Assembly (NCBI RefSeq): GCF_018691265.1
Contig: NW_024881296.1
Span: forward strand, 6,231,427-6,295,426
Source of the DNA: Tyto alba
Lineage: Eukaryota; Chordata; Aves; Strigiformes; Tytonidae
Reading direction: 5' to 3'
Length of the DNA: 64,000 nt
Made by a program: the position numbers and the translations under genes. Shown here piece by piece: positions 1 to 9,231 of this stretch. Under the pieces are notes generated by a model. The model was not told where the DNA came from. It did not search any database and saw nothing but the letters and a program-made list of their open reading frames with translations. The first letter of the stretch is position 1; every line of letters starts with the position of its first letter.

Positions 1-2885
1 ACAATCCCTCTCTAAGTTCTAGAAATCAGATTTAGGTCTGCATAAGGTCCTTAAATATAAAGCCAATGTAAACAGTGCAGGACTTAATGGCAATCCTATA
101 AAAGTATAAATCCAGTGTATTTACTTCCTGAAGCACTAGTGAGAGTTGGCTGTGCAGAAGCTACAATTCATCCAGCATACATAACTCTGTATTGTGTAAT
201 GCATCTTTTACAGTAGTGTTTAGGCACCTTGTACGTCAAGGAGATTGACACTAATTAAGACTGAAAAGGACTGATTCTACTCCGTCCTTTGGGGACTCAT
301 GCAAGGTTGTTTTAGATGATCTTCTAGGTGGTTTCTGCTTCATGCATTCAAAAAGATAGTCTGCATCATGTTCTGAGGGTGCACAGTGCAAGCCCGCTCT
401 TGTTTCTCATGGGAGAAAACTCCATAGCCCAGGATGCTTTACACTGTGTTCTTTTTTCAGCTTCTGCACCTTATGCTTGTTTGGGTACATTTCCTCTGCA
501 CAATGGCTCAGAATATTTTTGTTAGTAGTAACAAAAATGTCACTCCATATGATACTGTAAAAAGAGATTTTGGGAGATTTCCCTACAGCCTGTCAACACT
601 AAAATTATAGTAAAAGACTTACAACAAGATTTCAGGTCTTGGGCCTGGGCTTCCAGTCGTGATCTAATAGGTTAACTCAGATGATGCTTATGGTCCATAC
701 TGATGGGAGAAGTCCCTGGGTCTGAGTATACAATTTGTAGATACTTTAAAAATTCCAGACCCAAATCACACAGAAGTTCAGAGGCAGGAGATTGAAACTT
801 TCTCTGTTGGAGACATTAGCAAAGATAGCACTGGATAATCCTCAGATTAAAAATCATCCAATTAACACCTCTTGCCCTGCCACCTTAATTTCTGACCCAT
901 AATTTAAAAACTATTAGAGAAACCTCAGGGATTAATTAAAACTGAAATATAGATGTAATTTTCTTTACTGCTATCAGCAAAACAGTTGTTCACCTGAGCT
1001 ACCCCAGCACAGCCAGGCAGCACTGTTGTGGTGGGCAGTCTAGAGGTGTCACCCTTAGGAGGGTTTAAAAGAGCCACGCTCCTAAACATGCTGTTTAGGC
1101 CTTGCTTTCTCTATTTTATGTTCTCCCTTTATAATTAACTTTTATTCAAGGCAATTAATATCTTGTTGCTCTACAAATGGCTTCCACAAAATATACATCA
1201 TAATTATATATTCATATTATCTTGTCTTCATGACTAAAACAAAAGAATTCTAGTAAATTTGTAAAACCAGCACATTTAAATTTTCCTTCTTAACCAGGAA
1301 AAAGGTTTTCTATAACCTTTCTGGGTAACATACTTGCATGCCTACAATGAAATTCACTGACATTGGGTGAACATTTCACCTCTAAATATTTCCAACCTGT
1401 ATTTCTGCAAAATTAGATTCCCTCAGGGTTGGGAGAGACCTTCCTGGCTGGCCTGATAACACAATTACACTCTTATAGGCAGCCTTTCTTTGGAAGGAAA
1501 TTTTAATCCATCTTTCGTGTTTAATCTTGTGGGTAACATCTTAGGTCCTACAATAGTAATCAGATTTGCTAGTGGCATGTCACTATTAAGTTCTGTTACT
1601 AAAATTATTTATATTCAATCAGTTGTTAATATTGCAAGTTATAACATAACCTATGCAGCCACAATACACTTAAGGCTTACTAAATTTTTAAATAAAATCT
1701 TACAGTAGTTGCTGAAACTTTCTGTTGAGCTTTGTTGAATTTTAACCAGTAAATACCCATGTGCTAATTGTATCTTTCCTTGGGTGTTTTACTTGGGTGT
1801 TTGCCATTTTTTTTGGGCTACATCATACACAGTTGACCAGAATTTTTCTAATTAATTTTTCTTTGTTTTTCTCTTAGCATGCACTGCTTACATTTCTTTT
1901 AGTTGTCAGTCTAAACCCAGCACACCTATGGACAAAGTGGAGCTGGATAACAGTGTTTGTATCTTCCTGCTACACGCTTAAAAAGGAGGCATTGAATTAA
2001 TCCTTGGTTTTATAGATGCTGGTTTCAAAATGACCAGAAAGGGATGATTGTGCATAAATATTAGCATCTCATGAATCACACATGTACAGGTAAAAACTCC
2101 AGAATGACACAGACAGGGTATTCCTGTCCCAACAGCAAGAACTGTGTTTGGATAAAGTGTAAGAGTTGCCAAAATGCAAATAGTTCTTAAATTATGTGCT
2201 GCAATACCATGGCAGGTAATAAAACTGTATGAGTATAATTATTTTTAAATTATTTAAATAAGGAATAAAATTAGAAAGTGATCTTTCATTGTTAGGTCGT
2301 AAAACTTTAGCATGTTATCTTAGTTAGAATCAACTAAGTAAATTATTTCTTTCCCTACCCATTTATATTTGGCTGAATAATTATTTTAATCCCCTTTCAT
2401 TAGCCAGATGACGTATTCTAAACTGAATCTATTACATGTTTGTCTTTTGTCACTGATGCATTTTACACACAAAATTTTGCCTAATAGTTTTCATCTGCAT
2501 TTTCAGGGAAATTTCTTTTTAACCATAAATGTATGCAACAGGCTCTGCTATCTAAAAATCTTCAAAAATAAGCAAATCCTATAGCTCAAAACTGAGCTAA
2601 AATGGGAATTTTATTCAGAGAACACCCACTAGATGTCTTGGGGGTTTTGCCTCAAACCTTTCATAGGGCTAAGAGGAAACCTGCCCCTCATCACACCATC
2701 CTATATTGAGCATCTCTTCCTGTTTCACACTTTTTCAAGTATTTCCCAATTTATAGACTGTTAATACATGTTCTCTGTATTTGGCAAAACATAGGAACCC
2801 CCACCTCTGCCCCAGCTCATTCTAAAAAAGGACATTCAAGATTTGTGATTTTTTTTTTTTTTTCATTTGGTGGCTTTTTTTTCAC
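1..2885. other. AT-rich non-coding flank
   Basis: No gene, RNA gene or recognisable repeat was found here apart from a 15-base T run at 2849-2863 just ahead of the CR1 fragment. All open frames are under 80 codons and have no recognisable motifs. Confidence 0.6.
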
Positions 2886-2964
2886 AGTAACTATTGAACA
2901 AGGGGGTTGGACTAGATGATCCTTAAAGGTCCCCTACAACCCCAAATATTCTATGATTTTATGA
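2886..2964 (+). mobile_element. CR1 LINE, 3'-end fragment
   Basis: The segment around GGTTGGACTAGATGATCC, continuing through a 'ttaaaggtcccctacaacc' type stretch to ATTCTATGATTTTATG, matches the conserved 3' end of avian CR1 elements and their short terminal ATTCTATG-like repeats. It is 5'-truncated, as is usual for CR1. This is the best evidence that the DNA is avian. Confidence 0.88.
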
Positions 2965-4642
2965 AATTAAAGTTAGAGAGGCTACCCACTGCTTGCTTCC
3001 AAGTAATCATCGCAGAAATCCTTTGGGCTTCAACTTGCAAAGTCTTCCAACATTCTAAAACAACATAATTACTAAAAGAAAAATATTTCTTTATTTCATT
3101 CCTAACAAATTGTATAGAATTATAGCCTAATTTAACTGCTAAAGAATAAGCTTGCAACAGCAATTCAGTCTTTAAGATTTCCACACTGCCAAGCCAAGTG
3201 GCTATAAATCATAGCTGGTAGGGGCTGGTTGAGGCAGCTTCTGGGGAGACATTCTCCAACTGATACTATTTCAATTAATTAAGATTGGAAACATTACCCA
3301 CAACATTCTTCCTTTTAATAGCCCTAATTGGATACACATAAGTCTCCTGTATTAACAGCTCAGTGAAATTCAATCATTTGTGGACAATTCAGACTTAAAA
3401 CTACATAAACTAGTAATGTTACAATATCCTTAGCTTTCCAAGCATTCTCCCACAAAAATGTGTCAAAATAAATATTGCTTTGGCTTCCCCAGTTTAGCAG
3501 GTGTGCCCAAGTTGGTCTATAGCAACTGCAATTAATTATCTAATTCTCCCTGGACCAATGCCCTGTGCTTGCAGTCATTGGTTTCCTCACCATTGTTTTA
3601 ATAATATGATTAATTTGATCCATCCTTCCAAAAAACTAAGGCTGAGAGAAAACAGTTAATTTAAACCAGGCTTCCACTATGGTTGGAATCAAGAATACTC
3701 AGTGTCACCCCTAAAAGAAAGTTCCTCAATTGCTCCTAAAAATGCTCCCAAACTTTGGTTCCAACAATGCCCTGGCTGGGGCCAGAAGCTGCTTTTAAAG
3801 ACAAGGCTTGCCTCGTCTCTGCATAAAACATATGGAACTCCCTATGTGGATGCACATAATTATACATCTCTTCTAACCAACACTTCATTTTCAAGTCAAG
3901 TACAGAAATCATAAATATATCAACATTCAAATAAACTCATTAGTATCCTACTAAACTGAAAAACCTTTAATAACATTACATTTATTAAGAATAAAAATGC
4001 TGGTACATTTATGTCTTATTAAACATGAATGCCTTAAACAGAATGTCCTTCACAAATCTGCTAGCTCTTGCTTTCTGAAAGGTTGATAGAAACTGAGCAA
4101 GTGTAAACACAGTTTGTGATTGTACCTAATACATAACTTCTTCATATGCAAATGGAGATAAAGCTTGAAATTGAATCTACCTCTTACTTCATGCAATTTT
4201 ACTAATTAAGAGAAATTTGTAAAATTCCTGGGTCACAATTTTTCTAGCCTTTCTAAAAGTGTATACAGTATATATATCTGTCAAATTCATGAAGTGTTTG
4301 TGTTTAGTCAATGTTAGTAATTCCTCAGAAGTGAGGCTGTGGGAAAGCGTGTGTAACCTGCTACTCCAGCGTCCCCCTGCCCCCCGGCTGGCCAGCTGCC
4401 GACTGGCAGCCAGAGAGCAGACTCAGAAAAAGCACCGCAGCAGCAGCTGCTACAGTGGAGGAGGGAAAAAAACTCCCACAAATAACTCAGCAATTGTCTT
4501 GGAGCAGCTAAATCGGGAAGTGTAAATTGGTAAAACAAAAGGCTGTGTTTTTCTAGTGGGTTGTTTTTCGCTCTGCTGTACGAGGGACCTGTTTCTGAGC
4601 AGCCCAGGGGGCACAGCCTTCCGCTTTGGGGACTGAGTGATG
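2965..4642. other. Non-coding flank between CR1 and provirus
   Basis: AT-rich to about 4300, then a short GC-richer patch (4330-4500) before the integration site. Only short open frames are seen and none is recognised. A remnant of a very old element cannot be excluded, but I could not name one. Confidence 0.5.
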
Positions 4643-4647
4643 ACTTG
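4643..4647. repeat. Target-site duplication, copy beside the 3' LTR
   Basis: ACTTG directly abuts the 3' LTR and matches the bases next to the 5' LTR at 11585-11589. The next base outward differs, so the duplication is 5 bp as seen, or 6 bp with one later change. Confidence 0.9.
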
Positions 4648-4728
4648 TGCTGGGCTGGGCGAGCCGAGGACTCAGGCCAAGGAGGAAGAACGCAGCCGAC
4701 TCAGTATGAGTGATAAAGCGTGCTTCAG

Positions 4729-4759
4729 TTTATTGATTTTCATTACAGCCTTTTATAAT
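4729..4759 (-). promoter_or_regulatory. 3' LTR TATA-like box and polyadenylation signal
   Basis: Same elements as in the 5' LTR: TATA-like box at 4751-4759 and AATAAA at 4729-4734. The AATAAA would direct 3'-end formation of proviral transcripts. The promoter copy could drive transcription leftward into the host flank. Confidence 0.7.
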
Positions 4760-4820
4760 CCTTCTGCTTAATTATGCCTACTAGTCAATCATTGATTGGA
4801 TAAAATACAAGCAAGCCGTG

Positions 4821-4846
4821 CCAGGGCTTGTTGGCCCAAGCCCTGG
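4821..4846. repeat. Perfect 10-bp inverted repeat in U3, 3' LTR
   Basis: Same hairpin as in the 5' LTR: arms at 4821-4830 and 4837-4846, 6-base loop, no change in either arm. Confidence 0.8.
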
Positions 4847-4914
4847 GAAAGACCCAGATAAGTTAGTTTAAGAGAAACAAAGAATGCTCATTTCTCCATC
4901 CTACTCATGCTAAC

Positions 4915-6393
4915 TTAAAAGAGACTCTCGTCGCAAAGAGGATCTCTAGATCCATGTCCCTTTTCCCTTAGCCATTCTCCAACAATTCCCCCTTTTTCTT
5001 TTTGGGCCAACATGATGCTCCTATTGATGCTAGTTTCAAAAATTTTTAGACAAAGGCGCTGAATACATGAAAAGCAACATAATACAATGCCAAGCAATAT
5101 TATTATAAAAAGAAATCCTACCAGAAGTGGCTTAATAAATCCTAAGAGCCAAGATGGGAATCCCAAGGACTTCCACCATTCTGCAAAAGGATCATTATCT
5201 ACTTTTAATTTGTTAAGGTTGTCTCGCAAGTGCTCAAGCTGTTTGTGGACACTATTGCTGTGATCAGAAAGGTTAAAGCAACACATACCATCAAATTCAT
5301 CACACCCATGTCCCTGCGCTAAAAGCAGGAAATCGATCGCGGCACGATTTTGTAGAACAGCATGGCGAATACTATCAACATCGGTTGTTAATTCTGACAG
5401 AATGGTTGAGGTCAAATTAGACTGCTTAGCTGCCCAGCATGCCAATTTCTTTAGATTGGCTGCATTCCATGCGGCCATGACTCCAGGTATAAGGAGTGAT
5501 GCGAAAAAAGCCTCTGTTTTAGAAGGAAGCTGGACATTATCATCACATTTTTCATTTAAAATACTTCTTTTTTGCCTTGTTCGGTTGAACTTTCCGATCA
5601 TCTGCTCTTTACTTGGTGCAAAGATGGTTAGCTGACCTACATAACATGGCCCTCCCACTGGTCTCCAGGGGATTCCTGGCCAGGCGCGATCCCCGCAAAT
5701 CAGAAAGAAACCTGGCGGCAGGCTTTTTTCCCCTGTGACATTTACTGGCCATACCCCTCCGCCTGTCGCGGTCAGATTCCACCAGTTCATTTTTGCTGTA
5801 ACATTCATGAACTGCTGCCATAGAGGTTCTTTGTTTGATATATTAAAGTAATGTCCATCATCCCCAAAAGAGACTGCACCTGTCCCATTCTCTGCTTGAT
5901 ATGCGGAAGACATGTTAGAACAGTTGGTTATATGAGTGACGTTTGCAATGCTAGCTGGTCCCATAGAAGCCATTAGATCTAACTCTTGAATCGGAGCAAT
6001 AGCAGAAGCATTTAGAACAATGATTAGACATTGAAGCCGGCAAGATTCAAATGCAAATGGCAAGTTAGCTATACGTTCCCCACTACTTCTCTTCTCTTCA
6101 AACACATTAGAACAGTTACATTTTTTCCACTGAGTAACATTATAATACCCTTCAAGCTTATCTACCGTTTCATGTACAGACAACGGTATCCCAACAAGGC
6201 AAGTTTTGAATGGATCTGCAGTGGATGCAAGGCTTAAACAGAAATCGGTGTGACCGGTTTGATTTGCCCAGGTGAGCCATATGTTGGTGTCTTTCATCAA
6301 ATGGTGAGGATTAGCGCAGCAGGTCGACACGAGTCCGAAAAGAAGCAGAATCACTCTCCGAGGGCTGCGCGTGTCCATTTCGCTGGTATCCAT
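4915..6393 (-). CDS. env: env: alpharetrovirus-type envelope glycoprotein (open)
   Basis: Surface and transmembrane glycoproteins for receptor binding and membrane fusion. The frame is open from 6444; the ATG at 6393 is preferred (6378 is the alternative) because it directly precedes a signal peptide, and the codons before it lie in integrase-derived sequence. Counted from 6444: hydrophobic signal at about 31-44, surface subunit with 13 N-X-S/T sites, furin site RTRQKR at 288-293, internal fusion segment between C300 and C336, immunosuppressive-like heptad region before a CX6CC motif (C381, C388, C389), membrane span at about 432-457 and a cytoplasmic tail. The tail is encoded across the polypurine tract, and the last 23 or so codons lie in the LTR. 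The transmembrane subunit resembles that of avian leukosis-type viruses. No stop or frame break is seen. Expression would need splicing; the acceptor was not identified. Confidence 0.95.
   Translation of the reverse strand: MDTSEMDTRSPRRVILLLFGLVSTCCANPHHLMKDTNIWLTWANQTGHTDFCLSLASTADPFKTCLVGIPLSVHETVDKLEGYYNVTQWKKCNCSNVFEEKRSSGERIANLPFAFESCRLQCLIIVLNASAIAPIQELDLMASMGPASIANVTHITNCSNMSSAYQAENGTGAVSFGDDGHYFNISNKEPLWQQFMNVTAKMNWWNLTATGGGVWPVNVTGEKSLPPGFFLICGDRAWPGIPWRPVGGPCYVGQLTIFAPSKEQMIGKFNRTRQKRSILNEKCDDNVQLPSKTEAFFASLLIPGVMAAWNAANLKKLACWAAKQSNLTSTILSELTTDVDSIRHAVLQNRAAIDFLLLAQGHGCDEFDGMCCFNLSDHSNSVHKQLEHLRDNLNKLKVDNDPFAEWWKSLGFPSWLLGFIKPLLVGFLFIIILLGIVLCCFSCIQRLCLKIFETSINRSIMLAQKEKGGIVGEWLREKGHGSRDPLCDESLF
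4985..5003 (-). other. Polypurine tract
   Basis: On the minus strand an A/G run (AAAAAGAAAAAGGGGGAA) ends one base before the 3' LTR. It primes plus-strand DNA synthesis. It lies inside env and encodes part of the cytoplasmic tail. Confidence 0.92.
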
Positions 6394-8401
6394 TTTGGTC
6401 ATCCAGGGCAGGAACATGTGTAACATCCATCTGCCATATTTCATTTGAACTTAAACCTCTGGGATTTACCCCGGCACCCAGTCCTGGCCCATGATGGCTG
6501 CACTGAGGGCATGCCCTCACTATACCTTTCGCTTCTTCTGCAGTCAGGTTAAATTGCGTTCTTAGCCCTCGAGCGTTTTGATGAAAATTACTGTGAGACT
6601 CCCTTGCCTTTACAAAATCACTGACCGGGGCTGACATCATTACCAATTCATCTGCTCTTTGATTTCCTTCTCCCAAACCATGATTCCACATATGGCTTCT
6701 GATGTGAATGATAGCATAAGGGTGTTGCCTCATCTGTAGTAAGGACCTTAGCTGTCTAAACAGCTGTCCTAGCCTAAGATTTCTGGTATCTTTAATCTGG
6801 GCACCTTCTATGCGTTGAACTACTCCTGCCACATACAAGGAATCAGTCACTACATTGATCCGTTCCTCGTTCCAAGTACCGAAAGCCCATACGACCGCAG
6901 GTAATTCCAACGTTTGCAACGAGTCACCCGGAACTGCCTCTAGCAAATGGTGGTGCCATTCGTCATTGGCAGTCCATGTGATCGCAGCTCGTTTGGACTT
7001 TTTGCCTGCGTCAGTGAAAACTGTTTGGGCTTCTTTCAGGGGTACTTCACTGTACAGAGGCCTCCGGATCCATTCATTGTGACTTATCCACTGTATTATT
7101 GGTGCCTTGTGTGGCAGTACAGAGATATTAACGTCTGTAGAAAGCAAACATTCACACAGTTCTTGACTATTCATAAGGTACCAATCTATTGTGTTTTTCT
7201 GCATAGGGACATATATCTGACTTAGCTCTTGCCCTGTGACCTGCCAAACCCTTTTTCGACCTTTTCGTATTAATTCTGCTAACGTGTCTATTCTGGGTTG
7301 TATTGATTTCTTTGGCTGAATTTTGGGAAAGATCCACTCTAGTATTTTGAGGTCCCTCTTCTCCCCCTTTTTCTTTTTACATTGAGTCAATGCTTCTAAT
7401 AAATGTTCTCCTGTAAGAAATATAGAAAGATCAATGGGGAGGTCAGGATCCCGTCGATCACAGTAGCGAGAGGTGATCTGGTTTGCTATGGTCTGAATCA
7501 TTTCTTGCTGCTCTGCTGTAGGATAGACGGGCAATGCTGGATCTGTTCCTCGTAGTAATGGTCGCAGCACATCAAGCTGTTCATTGGTTATTCCTGTCAC
7601 TGGTCGGAGCCATTGAATGTCCCCCATCAATTTCTGAGCATCATTCAGAGTTTTTATTTCAGTTGTTATCTGTGGCTTCTGTGGACGAATCACGGAATCT
7701 GTTGTCTTCCATCCCAGGTACGACCAAGGGCTGCGCTGTTGTACCTTTTCTGTGGCTATAATAAGTCCTGCGCTCTGTAGCTGATCGTGCAGTTGTTGAA
7801 CCTGTTGATTAGTAAAGTCCTGCTCTTGTGCCAAGAGAATGTCATCCATATAGTGATAAATGAACACCTGTTGCCATGCAGTCCGCAAGGGGCGCAGAGC
7901 GCTGTCTACAAATAGCTGGCACAACGTTGGACTATTTTTCATTCCTTGCGGTAGCACCACCCATTCAAAGCGTTGTGCTGGTGCCTCTTTGTTTATGGCA
8001 GGCAAAGTGAAAGCAAATCTCTGTGTATCTTGGTGATGTAGTTTTATAGTGAAGAAGCAGAACTTTAAATCAATTATTAGAAGCTTCCAATGTTCAGGTA
8101 GCATTGATGGATTAGGTAGACCTGGCTGCAACGCTCCCATTGGCTGCATTTGTGCATTTACGGCCCTTAAGTCATGCAACAGTCTATGTTTACCAGACTT
8201 CTTTTTTATTACAAAAACAGGAGTATTCCATGGAGTCGTGGACAATTTCAGGTGTCCTTGGTCGAGCTGTTCCTGTACTAACTGATGGGCGACTGTAAGG
8301 CTCTCCAGTTTCAACGGCCACTGCTCGATCCACACCGGATCATTGGATGTCCATCGAAGTGGAATCGGGAAAGCCCATCCTGCAGTGACCGTTCCTAAAA
8401 A
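6311..8401 (-). pseudogene. pol: pol: reverse transcriptase-RNase H with truncated integrase
   Basis: Open frame continuing from pro by a -1 shift. Counted from the codon at 8335: fingers/palm motifs with IIDLKFCFF at 87-95, LPQGMKNSPTLCQ at 128-140 and the YMDD active site at 162-165. RNase H follows with D442, E477, D498 and D562, all present. The integrase zinc domain is complete (H581, H585, C609, C612), and the core begins WQMDVTHVP with the first catalytic Asp (637, codon 6425-6427). About six codons later the similarity stops and the frame runs into the pol/env overlap, ending at 6311. The remaining integrase core and C-terminal domain, roughly 200 residues or more, are missing. In the first RT motif, F92 replaces the second conserved Asp of the usual DLKD, and M132 replaces the usual Trp of QGW. 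Reverse transcriptase may be weakened; integrase cannot work. Confidence 0.92.
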
Positions 8402-9231
8402 GGTTTGTCCGTTGTAAGTACGACCCCAAGCTGATCCAGCACATCACGACCAAGAAGGCCATTCACTCCTGAAGGCAGACGCATAACGGTAACATGAATA
8501 GATACTCTTTTTCCATCTATGGTCAGCCAAATACGATCAATACTACACTGCACTGCAGAATGACCTCCCACTCCTTCGACTCCTTTAGCCATTGGTTTGA
8601 CCGGCCAGGCAGTAGGCCATACTGCTTCATCCACAAGTGTCAGATCGGCTCCTGTATCTAATAACATGACTAATGTTAGAAAATGTCCTCTTGCTTCAAG
8701 CCGTACAGTTGCCATTGGCCTGCGATTCATTGACATTGTCAACATTACAGCTGGTCCTGTGGAACCAAAACCTCGGTCGTCTCTGGTTCTGGACGTAGCC
8801 GGAGTTATACCACAGGTCAGTTGATTCAACGGCACCAGCTGAGCAACCTTACTTCCTTCTGGAATATGCAAAGGTGGAAACAATGTTTGCAGGATAAGTT
8901 GGACAATTCCTGTGAAATCAGCATCAATAAGTCCTGGTATAATGTTCAGTCCTTTTATACTGCTGGAGGCTCTTCCTATTAATAATGCTCCATGTGATTG
9001 TCCATTTATAATCAGTGGCCCTCTTATCCTGGTAGGGACCTTTTGTGGCTTTTGGTCGAGTAAGGTAATACTTATTGCTGTTGCCACATCCAATCCGAGG
9101 CTGCCGACGGTTGCAGGTTGGAGGCCGTTGTCACTGGAGACGGGTGCTCCTTGGTGGCTGGGGCTGCTACTTTTGTCAGAGCGCGGCGGCTGGACGCGCT
9201 CATTCTCCCGTTTCCTGATTTTTGGCAAACC
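8395..9231 (-). CDS. pro: pro: dUTPase-protease fused frame (intact)
   Basis: Open frame expressed by -1 shifting from gag. Counting from the codon at 9228, the first half is a dUTPase with all five motifs in order: SLGLDVATA (43-51), GRASSSIKG (85-93), GLIDADFTG (99-107), GSKVAQLVPL (125-134) and DRGFGSTG (151-158). The motif-3 position that is often Tyr is Phe here. dUTPase removes dUTP and limits uracil in viral DNA. The second half is an aspartic protease with the active site LDTGAD (190-195), a glycine-rich flap near 219-222 and the C-terminal GLLGRD signature (257-262); it cleaves Gag and Pol polyproteins as a dimer. dUTPase ahead of protease is the betaretrovirus layout. No stop or frame break is seen. 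It ends in TAG at 8395-8397, where pol is in the -1 frame. Confidence 0.93.
   Translation of the reverse strand, partial: GLPKIRKRENERVQPPRSDKSSSPSHQGAPVSSDNGLQPATVGSLGLDVATAISITLLDQKPQKVPTRIRGPLIINGQSHGALLIGRASSSIKGLNIIPGLIDADFTGIVQLILQTLFPPLHIPEGSKVAQLVPLNQLTCGITPATSRTRDDRGFGSTGPAVMLTMSMNRRPMATVRLEARGHFLTLVMLLDTGADLTLVDEAVWPTAWPVKPMAKGVEGVGGHSAVQCSIDRIWLTIDGKRVSIHVTVMRLPSGVNGLLGRDVLDQLGVVLTTDKPF
8396..8404 (-). promoter_or_regulatory. Pro-pol -1 shift region
   Basis: The pro stop TAG is preceded by CCT TTT, a run of five T's, and the pol frame continues in -1 directly across it. The pol frame is closed by TGA at 8444-8446, so the shift must fall between 8443 and 8395. A slip of the P-site UUU codon at the stop is the simplest reading; no canonical heptamer is present. 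Confidence 0.4.
9179..9201 (-). ncRNA. Hairpin downstream of the gag-pro slip site
   Basis: GAGCGCG and CGCGCTC (arms 9195-9201 and 9179-9185) form a perfect 7-bp GC-rich stem with a 9-base loop, 8 bases after the heptamer. Distance and stability fit a frameshift-stimulating structure. Whether the loop joins a pseudoknot was not resolved. Confidence 0.6.
9210..9216 (-). promoter_or_regulatory. Candidate gag-pro -1 frameshift heptamer
   Basis: In the gag frame the bases read A_GGA_AAC, one base away from the well-known GGGAAAC type site. The pro frame is closed by TGA at 9232-9234, so the shift must occur downstream of that stop, and this site lies just after it. An 8-base spacer and a GC-rich hairpin follow. 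Confidence 0.65.

Larger units (their letters stand above)
4648..4984 (-). repeat. 3' LTR (337 bp, lacks a 132-bp U3 segment)
   Basis: Same TG...CA ends as the 5' LTR but 132 bp shorter. The missing stretch corresponds to 11371-11502, and CCT occurs at both edges of it in the longer LTR, as expected for a deletion between short direct repeats. Remaining differences from the 5' LTR are four transitions, three of them at CpG positions. It contains the TATA-like box (4751-4759), AATAAA (4729-4734) and the last codons and stop of env. Confidence 0.97.

Noticed and set aside
2951..3184. 77-codon minus-strand frame next to the CR1 fragment that looked faintly retroviral
   Set aside because: No motif could be matched and no LTR or primer site was found beside it.
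5402..5821. Short open frames on both strands within env
   Set aside because: They are shadows of env in other frames with no recognisable content; the same applies to the plus-strand frames within gag, pro and pol.
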